Shown here piece by piece: positions 1 to 8,403 of a DNA stretch of 34,252 nt. This stretch comes from Lachnospiraceae bacterium UBA4381 (GTDB lineage: Bacteria; Bacillota; Clostridia; Lachnospirales; Lachnospiraceae). The DNA lies in the NCBI GenBank assembly GCA_002391105.1, contig DGRT01000163.1, positions 1-34,252 of the forward strand. The letters run 5' to 3'. Positions within the stretch are counted from its first letter, which is position 1. Each line of letters starts with the position of its first letter. The notes below the pieces were generated by a model. It saw nothing but the letters and a program-made list of their open reading frames with translations. It ran no database searches and had not been told where the DNA came from. The position numbers were made by a program, and so were the translations under genes.

Positions 1-1020
1 GCTATGATTAAGGCTGATGGCACAAAGGATAAGTCTAATCTTGGTGCAAATGCTATTCTTGCTGTTTCTATTGCAGCAGCTCGTGCAGCTTCAATCGCTC
101 TTGATATTCCACTTTACAGATTCCTTGGTGGTGTACAGGGCAACAAGCTTCCGGTTCCTATGATGAACATCCTTAATGGTGGTGCTCATGCTGATAGTGC
201 TGTTGATACACAGGAATTTATGATCATGCCTGTTGGAGCTCCTACATTTAAGGAAGGTCTCAGATGGTGTGCAGAAGTATTCCATAAGCTTAGAGCTCTT
301 ATCAAGGAGATGGGCGATGTTACTGCTGTTGGTGATGAGGGTGGTTTTGCTCCTAACCAGCTTAAGAGTGACGAGGAAGCTATCGAGAAGATTCTTGAAG
401 CTATCAAGGCTGCAGGATTTGAGCCTGGCAAGGACTTCATGATTGCTATGGATGCTGCTTCTTCTGAGTGGAAGAGCGAAAAAGGAAAGGGCTTCTACAA
501 GCAGCCTAAGTCAGGTAAGGAGTTCACATCTGATGAGCTTATCGCTCACTGGGAGTCACTTGTAGATAAGTATCCTATCATCTCTATCGAGGATGGTCTT
601 GATGAAGAGGATTGGGAAGGCTGGCAGAGAATGACAGAGAAGATCGGAAACAAGGTTCAGCTTGTTGGTGATGATCTTTTCGTTACAAATACAGAGAGAC
701 TTGCAAAGGGTATCAAGCTTGGCGCTGGTAACTCTATCCTTATCAAGCTTAACCAGATCGGTTCTGTATCTGAGACACTTGAGGCTATCAAGATGGCTCA
801 TAATGCTGGTTACACAGCTATTTCTTCACACCGTTCAGGTGAAACTGCTGATACAACAATCGCAGATCTTGCTGTTGCTCTTAATACATGCCAGATCAAG
901 ACTGGTGCACCTAGCCGTTCAGAGCGTGTAGCTAAGTACAATCAGCTTCTTCGTATCGAGGAAGAGCTTGGAGCATCTGCTGTTTATCCTCAGATGGATG
1001 CATTCCATGTTGCTAAATAA
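1..1020 (+). CDS. eno: Enolase, 5' end outside the window
   Basis: Enolase interconverts 2-phosphoglycerate and phosphoenolpyruvate in glycolysis, in the cytoplasm. The reading frame is open from base 1, so about 90-100 N-terminal residues are missing compared with the usual ~430; the ATG at base 4 is internal. Visible family signatures are the catalytic-acid segment GDEGGFAPN (from base 331), the magnesium-ligand segments MDAASSE, SIEDGLDEEDW and GDDLFVTNT, the catalytic-lysine segment LIKLNQIG, and SHRSGETADTTIADLAV near the end. Codon use is strongly biased (AAG, CTT, GCT, ATC; ATA is nearly absent), unlike the ATA/AGA-rich genes around it, as expected for a very highly expressed gene. It shares the terminator at 1359-1389 with the small ORF downstream, as no clear terminator lies between them. 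Confidence 0.98.
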   Translation, partial: AMIKADGTKDKSNLGANAILAVSIAAARAASIALDIPLYRFLGGVQGNKLPVPMMNILNGGAHADSAVDTQEFMIMPVGAPTFKEGLRWCAEVFHKLRALIKEMGDVTAVGDEGGFAPNQLKSDEEAIEKILEAIKAAGFEPGKDFMIAMDAASSEWKSEKGKGFYKQPKSGKEFTSDELIAHWESLVDKYPIISIEDGLDEEDWEGWQRMTEKIGNKVQLVGDDLFVTNTERLAKGIKLGAGNSILIKLNQIGSVSETLEAIKMAHNAGYTAISSHRSGETADTTIADLAVALNTCQIKTGAPSRSERVAKYNQLLRIEEELGASAVYPQMDAFHVAK

Positions 1021-1100
1021 TATAGCAGAGTTTAGATTGTTTGATATTTAATTTTAGGTTTTGGCTTTTTTGGGTTTTTAGGTTTGGGAGATTTTAAGTA

Positions 1101-1349
1101 ATGGGTACCGGTGTGTTTTTCTGTAAGTCAACTGCTGATGGAAAGCAGGTTATTGCTAAGAATCATAAGGATGCTGCCAATAAGTTTATAAATGAACTGT
1201 TAATGAATTGTTATAAGTTTAAGCTGAAAAAGGTGTCCGAGGGTACTGCCAAATCTGAACCGGACTTTTCTGTATCTGTAAATATGGTCGGAGAAGCAAG
1301 AACGATATATTTTCAGTACTCCAGTCTGAAGCCTAAAAATAGTATCTGA
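1101..1349 (+). CDS. Small hypothetical protein downstream of enolase (82 aa)
   Basis: I do not recognise this protein. GGGAG at 1086-1090 lies ten bases before the ATG, the reading frame is intact, and a strong terminator begins ten bases after the stop, so it is probably a real last gene of the enolase transcript. The product is small and basic (many Lys), has no signal peptide or membrane segment, and contains two Cys that form no metal motif. The first third, with an AKNHKDAANKFINELL helix, looks helical; the second half (FSVSVNMVGEARTIYFQYSS) looks like beta strands. Its codons are ordinary and do not share the strong bias of eno. Function unknown; it could be a lineage-specific protein. 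Confidence 0.6.
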   Translation: MGTGVFFCKSTADGKQVIAKNHKDAANKFINELLMNCYKFKLKKVSEGTAKSEPDFSVSVNMVGEARTIYFQYSSLKPKNSI

Positions 1350-1358
1350 TCTATATTA

Positions 1359-1389
1359 ACGTCGGGAATTTGATTCCCGGCGTTTTTTT
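1359..1389 (+). terminator. Rho-independent terminator of the eno transcript
   Basis: An 11-bp stem (1359-1369 with 1373-1383, one G-T wobble) with a 3-base loop is followed directly by seven T residues (1383-1389). This is a textbook intrinsic terminator ten bases after the stop of the small ORF. Confidence 0.93.
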
Positions 1390-1454
1390 GTTGCACTTAA
1401 TTCTGAGTGATGAAGCTGTTCGGTAATCTGTACATAGTCTTCTTATACTGATAC

Positions 1455-1490
1455 CTTGATCTGATACTTATGCTTGATTTGATACTTATG
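1455..1490. repeat. 18-bp tandem repeat, two copies
   Basis: Two adjacent 18-base units (1455-1472 and 1473-1490) of the form CTTGATYTGATACTTATG differ at a single base. They lie in the 257-base gap between the eno terminator and the EIIC-like gene, upstream of its likely promoter. A third, degenerate ACTGATAC precedes them at about 1447. They could be a direct-repeat regulator site or a slippage product. Confidence 0.7.
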
Positions 1491-1529
1491 CCTCAGAAGT
1501 CGGTTTTTTGGCGACATTTTTCGGTTATT

Positions 1530-1558
1530 TTGTTACTTGAGAAATAAAAACTTATAGT
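1530..1558 (+). promoter_or_regulatory. Likely sigma-A promoter for the EIIC-like gene
   Basis: TTGTTA (1530-1535) and TATAGT (1553-1558) are separated by 17 bases, matching the -35/-10 consensus at 4/6 and 5/6. The gene start follows about 50 bases later, leaving room for a short leader. Confidence 0.5.
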
Positions 1559-1606
1559 TTATTATCTTTTTGAAATCTTGTGGAGTCTTGTGAAAGAGGA
1601 AGAATT

Positions 1607-2737
1607 ATGAGTGATACAAAGAAAGAAAAAGAGTCTAAAGAAGAATACAAGGGTTTTAGAGGCTTTCTTAAAAAGAAGGATATTGAGGTTTCCCTTAAAA
1701 GATATGGTATAGACGCTTTGGGTGCTATGGCGCAGGGACTTTTCTGTTCTCTCCTGATAGGAACTATTATTAATACCATTGGAACTCAGTTCCATATTTC
1801 GTTTCTAACCCAGACTGTTGCTACTGTTGCAGGAAATGATTATACAGTTGGAGGACTTGCCACTGCAATGAGCGGTCCTGCTATGGCGGTTGCTATTGCT
1901 TATGCACTAAAGTGTCCGCCGCTTGTATTGTTTTCCATGATTACAGTAGGCTTTGCGGCCAATGCACTGGGTGGCGCAGGTGGTCCGCTTGCTGTTCTTT
2001 TTATAGCTATAATTGCTTCTGAATGTGGCAAAGCTGTTTCTAAGGAAACGAAGGTCGATATATTGGTAACTCCTCTTGTTACAATAGGCGTCGGAATATT
2101 CTTCTCCTGGCTTTTAGCTCCATTTATTGGAAAGTTGGCAATGAAACTCGGTGATCTGGTAATGTTTGCTACGGAGCAGCAGCCATTTATTATGGGTATT
2201 CTTGTTTCAGTAATAGTTGGTATAGCACTTACGCTTCCTATTTCTTCTGCGGCTATCTGTGCTGCGCTTGGTCTTACAGGACTTGCAGGTGGAGCTGCGG
2301 TAGCGGGATGTTCAGCTCAGATGATCGGATTTGCGATTATCTCCTTTAAGGAAAACAGGTGGGGCGGTCTCGTATCACAGGGAATTGGTACATCCATGCT
2401 TCAGATGGGAAATATAGTGAAGAATCCTCGTATCTGGATAGCGCCAACACTTGCGTCAGCAATAACAGGTCCTATAGCAACCTGTCTGTTCCATCTTGAA
2501 ATGAATGGTGCTCCTGTTTCATCAGGTATGGGTACCTGCGGACTGGTTGGACAGATTGGCGTATATACAGGCTGGGTAAATGATGTTGCTTCAGGGGCAA
2601 AGAGTGCCATCACAGCCTTTGACTGGGTAGGGCTTATACTTATATCACTTGTTCTGCCTGCTGTTCTTTCACTTATATTTGATAAGATACTCAGAAAGAT
2701 AGGCTGGGTAAAGGATGGAGATATGGCTCTTCAATAA
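1607..2737 (+). CDS. Orphan PTS EIIC-like membrane protein (PfoR-type, PTS_EIIC_2 family)
   Basis: A polytopic membrane protein of 376 residues. A charged N-terminus (SDTKKEKESKEEYKG) is followed by many Gly/Ala/Ile-rich hydrophobic segments from about residue 35 to the end, including glycine-rich stretches (ANALGGAGGPLAV, AALGLTGLAGGAAVAG). I assign it to the EIIC-like family that includes Clostridium perfringens PfoR; this is recognition from sequence style and has not been searched. No EIIA, EIIB or HPr gene is nearby, so phosphotransfer-driven sugar uptake cannot be inferred. Family members are thought to be transporters or membrane regulators. The ATG at 1607 is preferred because AGAGGA (1595-1600) is six bases upstream; an in-frame GTG at 1580 has no ribosome binding site. 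It is monocistronic, with its own promoter and terminator. Confidence 0.85.
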   Translation: MSDTKKEKESKEEYKGFRGFLKKKDIEVSLKRYGIDALGAMAQGLFCSLLIGTIINTIGTQFHISFLTQTVATVAGNDYTVGGLATAMSGPAMAVAIAYALKCPPLVLFSMITVGFAANALGGAGGPLAVLFIAIIASECGKAVSKETKVDILVTPLVTIGVGIFFSWLLAPFIGKLAMKLGDLVMFATEQQPFIMGILVSVIVGIALTLPISSAAICAALGLTGLAGGAAVAGCSAQMIGFAIISFKENRWGGLVSQGIGTSMLQMGNIVKNPRIWIAPTLASAITGPIATCLFHLEMNGAPVSSGMGTCGLVGQIGVYTGWVNDVASGAKSAITAFDWVGLILISLVLPAVLSLIFDKILRKIGWVKDGDMALQ

Positions 2738-2778
2738 GAATAAACTTATGTATAAAGCTTTATATTTTTAAGTGTTTT

Positions 2779-2814
2779 TCCCATAGATATGGTCTCATGT
2801 CTATGGGATTTTTT
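2779..2814 (+). terminator. Rho-independent terminator after the EIIC-like gene
   Basis: A 13-bp stem (2779-2791 with 2796-2808, one wobble pair) with a 4-base loop is followed by six T residues (2809-2814). It lies about 40 bases after the stop codon. Confidence 0.92.
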
Positions 2815-2815
2815 G

Positions 2816-2844
2816 TTGTGTTAATAAGCCTAAAGTGTTATGAT
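2816..2844 (+). promoter_or_regulatory. Possible promoter for the DUF1846 gene
   Basis: TTGTGT (2816-2821) and TATGAT (2839-2844) have 17-base spacing and directly follow the preceding terminator. The -35 match is modest. Confidence 0.4.
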
Positions 2845-2866
2845 TAGAAACTGTTAGATTATAAGG

Positions 2867-2878
2867 TTATACGTATAA
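2867..2878. promoter_or_regulatory. Perfect 12-bp palindrome, possible operator
   Basis: TTATACGTATAA is a perfect inverted repeat. It lies about 90 bases before the DUF1846 start and about 25 bases after the candidate -10 element, where a repressor could act. No regulator is known for it; AT-rich 12-mers of this sort can also occur by chance. Confidence 0.3.
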
Positions 2879-2965
2879 ATGACAGTAGTAAATGATGAAA
2901 CACTTTTGTTTTACTGAGTGTGGAGACTCGGAATATTTGGCTTTAGTTTTACAGAAAGGGATATT

Positions 2966-4450
2966 ATGAACACTTTAGGATTTGATAATGACAAGTATCT
3001 CGATATGCAGTCCAAGCATATTAAGGAAAGGATAAGCGAGTTTGGCGGTAAACTGTATCTGGAATTTGGAGGAAAGCTTTTTGATGATTATCATGCCTCC
3101 AGAGTTCTTCCGGGCTTCAAACCGGACTCTAAGATCAGAATGTTGAAGCAGTTAAAGGATCAGACAGAGATAGTTATCGCAATTAAGGCTGGTGATATAG
3201 AGAAGAATAAGGTTCGTGGTGATATAGGTATAACCTATGACATGGATGTTCTCAGACTTATTGATGCATTTACCAATAACGGACTGTTTGTAGGCTCTGT
3301 CGTACTTACACAGTTTAAGGAACAGCCATCTGCACTTGCATATGAGAAGAAGCTAAAGGCGCTTGGTCTTAAGGTATATAGACATTATCCGATTGCCGGA
3401 TATCCTTCTGATGTTCCTATGATAGTCAGTGATGAGGGCTTTGGAAGAAATGATTATATTGAAACTACACGCCCTCTGGTGGTAGTGACAGCACCCGGTC
3501 CCGGAAGCGGAAAGATGGCAACCTGTCTTAGTCAGCTCTACCATGAGCAGAAGAGAGGTGTGAAGGCGGGATATGCCAAGTTCGAAACATTTCCTATCTG
3601 GAATATACCTCTGAGTCATCCTGTTAATCTTGCTTATGAGGCTGCTACTGCTGATCTGAATGATGTAAATATGATAGACCCATTTCATCTTGAAGCATAT
3701 GGTGAAACAGTTGTTAATTATAACAGAGATGTGGAGGTATTCCCTGTTCTTAAAGCAATGTTTGAAAAGATTTCGGGGGAAAGCCCTTACAAATCACCTA
3801 CAGATATGGGCGTAAATATGGCTGGTTACTGTATAGTGGATGACGAGGCTTGTCGTAAGGCTTCCAATCAGGAGATTATCAGACGTTATTATCAGGCAAT
3901 GTGTGACAAACGCAAGGGTGATGCAGGAGACAGTGCCATCCAGAAGATAGAGCTTCTTATGAAGAAGGCAGGAATATCTGTAGCCGACAGACCGGTTGTT
4001 GCTGCCGCAAATATAAGAGCTGAAGAAACAGGAAATCCTGCGGCTGCTATGGAAATGCCTGATGGAAGTATAATCACAGGAAAGACCTCTGTGCTTCTTG
4101 GGGCTTCCTCTGCGCTTATATTAAATGCGCTCAAGGTACTTGCGGGAATTGATGATAGTGCTAAGCTTATATCACCGCAGGTTATAGAGCCTATCATGGA
4201 GCTTAAGGTTACATATCTGGGGAATCATAATCCGCTGCTTCATATAGATGAGATTCTTATAGCGCTTTCTATAGAAGCAAATACTAATCCGGAGGCAAAG
4301 GCTGCCTATGCCCAGCTTCCTAATCTTGCAGGCCTTGAGGTTCATAGTTCTGTAATCCTGTCACAGGTTGATGTGGGTGTATTCAAAAAGCTGGGTGTTA
4401 ATCTTACCTGTGAACCCAGGTACCAGACAAAGAAGCTGTTCCATACCTGA
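2966..4450 (+). CDS. DUF1846 family protein (494 aa)
   Basis: A cytoplasmic protein of the DUF1846 family, which has solved structures but no agreed function as far as I know. The start MNTLGFDNDKYLDMQSKHI, the LEFGGKLFDDYHASRVLPGF segment and the length near 495 residues all fit the family. Residues 178-183 read GPGSGK, a P-loop-like motif followed by MATCLSQLYHE, suggesting nucleotide or phosphate binding. No signal peptide or membrane segment is seen. The ATG at 2966 is chosen because AAAGGG (2955-2960) lies five bases upstream; a longer in-frame reading from 2918 adds a hydrophobic stretch without a ribosome binding site and is rejected. It appears monocistronic, with a 133-base gap before purD and no obvious terminator after it. 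Confidence 0.92.
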   Translation: MNTLGFDNDKYLDMQSKHIKERISEFGGKLYLEFGGKLFDDYHASRVLPGFKPDSKIRMLKQLKDQTEIVIAIKAGDIEKNKVRGDIGITYDMDVLRLIDAFTNNGLFVGSVVLTQFKEQPSALAYEKKLKALGLKVYRHYPIAGYPSDVPMIVSDEGFGRNDYIETTRPLVVVTAPGPGSGKMATCLSQLYHEQKRGVKAGYAKFETFPIWNIPLSHPVNLAYEAATADLNDVNMIDPFHLEAYGETVVNYNRDVEVFPVLKAMFEKISGESPYKSPTDMGVNMAGYCIVDDEACRKASNQEIIRRYYQAMCDKRKGDAGDSAIQKIELLMKKAGISVADRPVVAAANIRAEETGNPAAAMEMPDGSIITGKTSVLLGASSALILNALKVLAGIDDSAKLISPQVIEPIMELKVTYLGNHNPLLHIDEILIALSIEANTNPEAKAAYAQLPNLAGLEVHSSVILSQVDVGVFKKLGVNLTCEPRYQTKKLFHT

Positions 4451-4541
4451 TAGGTTGCCCGAGATTATAGGTTAAAGCTAGTAATAACAATAATAAATGT
4501 AATGGATATAATAGTGTAATATAACGATACGCTTTGTTGGT

Positions 4542-4554
4542 TTACATAATGTAA
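4542..4554. promoter_or_regulatory. 13-base inverted repeat upstream of purD
   Basis: TTACAT-A-ATGTAA is a perfect 6-bp inverted repeat about 30 bases before the purD start. A TATAAT-like box occurs upstream (4507-4512) without a recognisable -35, so the site would lie in the early transcribed region. It does not match a purine operator I know; function unassigned. Confidence 0.3.
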
Positions 4555-4583
4555 TCAAAGAATAATAAGGAGAATAGCAGATT

Positions 4584-5888
4584 ATGAAAGTATTATTAGT
4601 TGGTGGTGGTGGAAGAGAGCATGCTATAGCATGGGCTGTAAGCAAGAGTCCAAGATGTGAAAAGCTGTATGCTGCACCTGGTAATGCCGGTATAGCAGAG
4701 CTTGCTGAATGTGTGGATATATCAGTAATGGATGCTGAGTCTCTTGTCAGCTTTGCTAAGGAAAAGGGAGTTGATTTTTGTATAGTTGCTCCTGATGATC
4801 CTCTTGCTGCAGGAGTTGCAGATGCATTTTTGGATGCAGGAATCAAAACCTTTGGACCAAGAAAAAATGCTGCTATTATCGAGGCATCAAAGGCTTTTTC
4901 CAAGGATCTTATGAAGAAATATGATATACCATGTGCTGCCTCTGAAACCTTTGATGATGCTGATAAGGCTCTGGAATATCTGAAAACTCTTGATGCTCCT
5001 TATGTTATTAAGGCAGACGGACTTGCTCTTGGAAAGGGCGTTCTTATCTGTAATACTCTTCGTGAAGCTGAGGACGGAATAAAAGAGATCATGATTGATA
5101 AGAAGTTTGGCGATGCCGGAGATAAGGTTGTAATAGAGGAGTTTATGACAGGACGTGAGGTTTCTGTTCTCTGCTTCTCTGATGGAAAGACTATTCTTCC
5201 TATGACCTCTGCACAGGATCATAAGCGTGCCGGAGATGGTGATACAGGACTGAATACAGGTGGAATGGGTACATTTTCTCCAAGTCCTTTCTATACAGAA
5301 GAGATAGCTAAGTTTTGCGAGGAAAATGTATATAAGAGAACTATTTCAGCCATGGCAAGTGAAGGAAGAGAGTTCAAGGGTGTTTTATTCTGCGGACTTA
5401 TGTTAACCGAAAAAGGACCAAAGGTTCTTGAGTTCAATGCCCGTTTTGGAGATCCGGAGGCTCAGGTTGTTATACCAAGAATGAAGAATGATATGCTGGA
5501 TGTTATGGAGGCATGTGTAGATGGAACTCTGGACAAGATAGATCTTGAGTTTGATGATGGAGCAGCAGTATGTGTTATGCTTGCATCAGAAGGCTATCCT
5601 GTTTCCTATAAAAAAGGATATGAGATAACAGGTCTGGATAAGTTTAACGAGAAGGAAGGCTACTTTGCTTTCCATTCAGGGACTAAGTTCGCATTTAAGA
5701 GCGCTACTGATGGAGAACCGGAGAAGAAGGTGGTCGTTACGAATGGCGGACGTGTACTTGGTGTTACAGCGCTTGGATCAACTCTTCTTGAGGCAAGGGC
5801 AAATGCTTATAAGGCAACAGAGTGGGTTGATTTTGAGAATAAATATATGAGAAATGATATTGGTAAGGCGATAGATGATGACAAATAA
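4584..5888 (+). CDS. purD: Phosphoribosylamine--glycine ligase
   Basis: PurD (GAR synthetase) joins glycine to phosphoribosylamine with ATP in step two of de novo purine synthesis. The 434 residues match the usual family length. The N-terminus MKVLLVGGGGREHAIAW is the PurD Gly-rich start. The ATP-grasp core follows, with YVIKADGLALGKGV, VIEEFMTGREVSVL, AQDHKRAGDGDTGLNTGGMG and the metal-binding segment VLEFNARFGDPEAQV. AAGGAG (4567-4572) lies 11 bases before the ATG. Its last 14 bases overlap the start of clpC, so the two are probably transcribed together and translationally coupled. No other purine gene is adjacent; purL is 26 kb away in this window. No purine riboswitch is visible upstream. 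Confidence 0.97.
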   Translation: MKVLLVGGGGREHAIAWAVSKSPRCEKLYAAPGNAGIAELAECVDISVMDAESLVSFAKEKGVDFCIVAPDDPLAAGVADAFLDAGIKTFGPRKNAAIIEASKAFSKDLMKKYDIPCAASETFDDADKALEYLKTLDAPYVIKADGLALGKGVLICNTLREAEDGIKEIMIDKKFGDAGDKVVIEEFMTGREVSVLCFSDGKTILPMTSAQDHKRAGDGDTGLNTGGMGTFSPSPFYTEEIAKFCEENVYKRTISAMASEGREFKGVLFCGLMLTEKGPKVLEFNARFGDPEAQVVIPRMKNDMLDVMEACVDGTLDKIDLEFDDGAAVCVMLASEGYPVSYKKGYEITGLDKFNEKEGYFAFHSGTKFAFKSATDGEPEKKVVVTNGGRVLGVTALGSTLLEARANAYKATEWVDFENKYMRNDIGKAIDDDK

Positions 5889-8343
5889 AAACTATTCGAG
5901 GATTGCCAGAAAAGTACTGGATGATGCAAAAAGAATTGCTAACAGAATAGGAAATGATTATGTAGATGACAGACATATATTCCTGAGCTTATATACAGTT
6001 CATGAAGGGCTGGCATATAATGTTCTGTCTAAAAATGGACTGACTGAGGAAGATTTCAGACTGTTTGCCCTGAATCTTCATAAGCTGGGAAGATATTTTT
6101 CATCAGGCTATGAAACTTCCGTATATACGGATAGAGCAAAGGAAAGTCTTAAAAATGCTGCAGAGTATGCTGATATATTTGAAAGCTCAGAGGTTGGTAC
6201 TGAGTATCTGCTTCTGGCAGTTCTTTTTGATGCTCATCCTGATATAGTGGATTTGCTGAACAGGAAGAATGTTTCTATCGGACGTCTTCTGCTGGAACCT
6301 CTAATCGCTGCCGGAGTAAGCAGGAATGATGCAGAAAAGTTTGTCAAGGATACATTTAACAGTAAAAAAGGGAAGGAAAGTGGCAAGCAGGGTTCTTCTA
6401 TGCTTGAAAGATTTACCCGCGACCTGACAGTAGATGCCAGGGCAGGAAGACTTGATCCTGTTGTGGGCAGAAGAGCTGAGATAGAAAGGGTAAGTCAGAT
6501 ACTTGGGAGACGTACCAAGAATAATGCCTGTCTTGTAGGTGAACCGGGGATAGGAAAAACTGCTATAGTAGAGGGAATAGCTCAGCTTATTGCGAATGGA
6601 AATATAGCTGAAAGCCTTAGTAATAAAAGAATACTAAGACTGGATCTTTCCGGCATGATTGCAGGAACCAGATATAGAGGAGACTTTGAAGAAAGACTCA
6701 AGCTTACTCTGGATGAGCTGCGGGATGCAAAGGATGTCATCCTCTTCATAGATGAGCTTCATACTATTATCGGAGCCGGTGGTGCAGAGGGAACACAGGA
6801 TGCGGCAAATATGTTTAAGCCTGCACTTTCCCGTGGAGAGCTTCAGGTTATTGGGGCGACCACTAGAGAGGAGTATAGAAAATATATAGAAAAGGATGCT
6901 GCCCTTGAGAGAAGATTTCAACCTGTGTCTGTAGAGGAGCCAACCAGAGAGGAGGCTTATGATATTCTCTTCGGACTTAGGGAAAGGTTTCAGGACTATC
7001 ACGGTGTTACTATAACAGATGAGGCGGTTTACGCAGCCGTTGATATGTCTATAAGATATATCAATGACAGATTTCTTCCGGATAAAGCTATTGATCTGAT
7101 GGACGAAGCCTGTTCAAGAGTTAAGCTTGGAGATATGAGCAGGATTGCTTTACAGTCTCAGGAGCAGGAAGAAATGAATAAGCTGCAGGAAGAGCTGGAG
7201 GAAATGCTTTCTGAGGGGAATATCAGGGAGGCAGAAAAGCTTAGGAAAAAGCTTGATAAAAGAAAAGAGCAGAAGAAAAAATCTGAGTATCTGGATCAGT
7301 ATATAAAAGAGCAAAAGATCCTTGAAATAGGCGAGGATAGTATTGCTGAGGTTGTTTCGGTATGGACCAGGATTCCGGTAAGTAAGCTGACTGAGAAGGA
7401 ACAGGAGATTCTTATGAAACTGGACAGCGAACTCCACAAAAGAGTTGTTGGCCAGTATGAGGCTGTAACTACTGTAGCAAATGCGGTAAAGAGAAGCAGG
7501 TCAGGACTTAGAAGCCCTGACAGACCTATAGGTGCATTTCTCTTTCTGGGACCTACAGGAGTTGGAAAGACAGAGCTTTCCAAGGCTCTTGCCGAGGTGC
7601 TTTTTGGAAATGAAAAGAGTCTGATAAGAGTAGATATGTCAGAATACATGGAGAAGCACAGCGTATCCAAGATGATTGGATCACCTCCGGGATATGTAGG
7701 ATATGATGAGGGTGGACAGCTTTCTGAAAAGGTGAGACAGAACCCTTACAGTGTTATACTGTTTGATGAAGTAGAGAAAGCTCATCCGGATGTATTCAAT
7801 GTTCTTCTTCAGGTTCTGGATGATGGAATAATCACTGATGCTCATGGCAAAAGAGTAGATTTTAAGAACTGTATTATCATAATGACATCAAATCTGGGGG
7901 CAAATAAGATCATAGATCCGAAGTCTATCGGGTTTGTAACTGATGACAGCGAAGAAACCTCTTATCAGGATATGAAGCTAAGAGTAATGGACGAAGTAAA
8001 GCAGGCATTTCGTCCGGAATTTCTGAACAGACTGGATGATATAATCGTATTCAGGGAGCTGTCTGAAGCAGAGATCATGGATATAACCGGTCTGATGCTG
8101 GATGAGCTGAAGAAGAGAGTTAAGGAAAATGCCGGCATTAATATCAGATGTGGCATGAAGATCAAGAAGCTGATCTTTGAAAAAGGATATGATAAAAAAT
8201 ATGGAGCAAGACCGCTTAGAAGAGCAGTTCAGGAATATATAGAGGATCCTATGGCTGATCTTATACTTAGCGGCAGGATAAAGTCGGGCGATACGGTAAG
8301 TATCGGTGCGGCAAAGGATAAGGCTACTTTTAAAGTGTGCTGA
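5875..8343 (+). CDS. clpC: ATP-dependent Clp protease ATPase subunit ClpC
   Basis: ClpC is a double-ring AAA+ unfoldase that feeds proteins to the ClpP peptidase. The 822 residues match the family. Order: a two-repeat N-domain (about 1-150); AAA module 1 with Walker A GEPGIGKT (222-229) and Walker B ILFIDELHT; a UVR-type coiled middle segment (about 425-475) characteristic of ClpC; AAA module 2 with GPTGVGKT (559-566) and VILFDEVEKAHPDV; and a C-terminal ring domain with YGARPLRRAVQ. An IGF tripeptide at 685-687 sits where the ClpP-docking loop is expected. Usual clostridial neighbours ctsR, mcsA and mcsB are missing upstream; instead the gene overlaps purD by 14 bases (start ATG 5875 or the adjacent ATG 5878). 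In the N-domain, the residue aligning with B. subtilis Glu32 is Arg33, while the second-repeat Glu is kept (Glu110). No CtsR operator is visible. Confidence 0.96.
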   Translation: MMTNKNYSRIARKVLDDAKRIANRIGNDYVDDRHIFLSLYTVHEGLAYNVLSKNGLTEEDFRLFALNLHKLGRYFSSGYETSVYTDRAKESLKNAAEYADIFESSEVGTEYLLLAVLFDAHPDIVDLLNRKNVSIGRLLLEPLIAAGVSRNDAEKFVKDTFNSKKGKESGKQGSSMLERFTRDLTVDARAGRLDPVVGRRAEIERVSQILGRRTKNNACLVGEPGIGKTAIVEGIAQLIANGNIAESLSNKRILRLDLSGMIAGTRYRGDFEERLKLTLDELRDAKDVILFIDELHTIIGAGGAEGTQDAANMFKPALSRGELQVIGATTREEYRKYIEKDAALERRFQPVSVEEPTREEAYDILFGLRERFQDYHGVTITDEAVYAAVDMSIRYINDRFLPDKAIDLMDEACSRVKLGDMSRIALQSQEQEEMNKLQEELEEMLSEGNIREAEKLRKKLDKRKEQKKKSEYLDQYIKEQKILEIGEDSIAEVVSVWTRIPVSKLTEKEQEILMKLDSELHKRVVGQYEAVTTVANAVKRSRSGLRSPDRPIGAFLFLGPTGVGKTELSKALAEVLFGNEKSLIRVDMSEYMEKHSVSKMIGSPPGYVGYDEGGQLSEKVRQNPYSVILFDEVEKAHPDVFNVLLQVLDDGIITDAHGKRVDFKNCIIIMTSNLGANKIIDPKSIGFVTDDSEETSYQDMKLRVMDEVKQAFRPEFLNRLDDIIVFRELSEAEIMDITGLMLDELKKRVKENAGINIRCGMKIKKLIFEKGYDKKYGARPLRRAVQEYIEDPMADLILSGRIKSGDTVSIGAAKDKATFKVC

Positions 8344-8403
8344 ATTAACAATTACAATAATAATTTGTAGAAATCATTACTTATTTTTGATATCATAATA
8401 TTT

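Noticed and set aside
4451..4583. Purine riboswitch upstream of purD
   Set aside because: No three-stem aptamer with the expected conserved junction could be found in this 133-base gap.
5800..5875. CtsR operator upstream of clpC
   Set aside because: No GGTCAAA direct repeat is present; the region is purD coding sequence.
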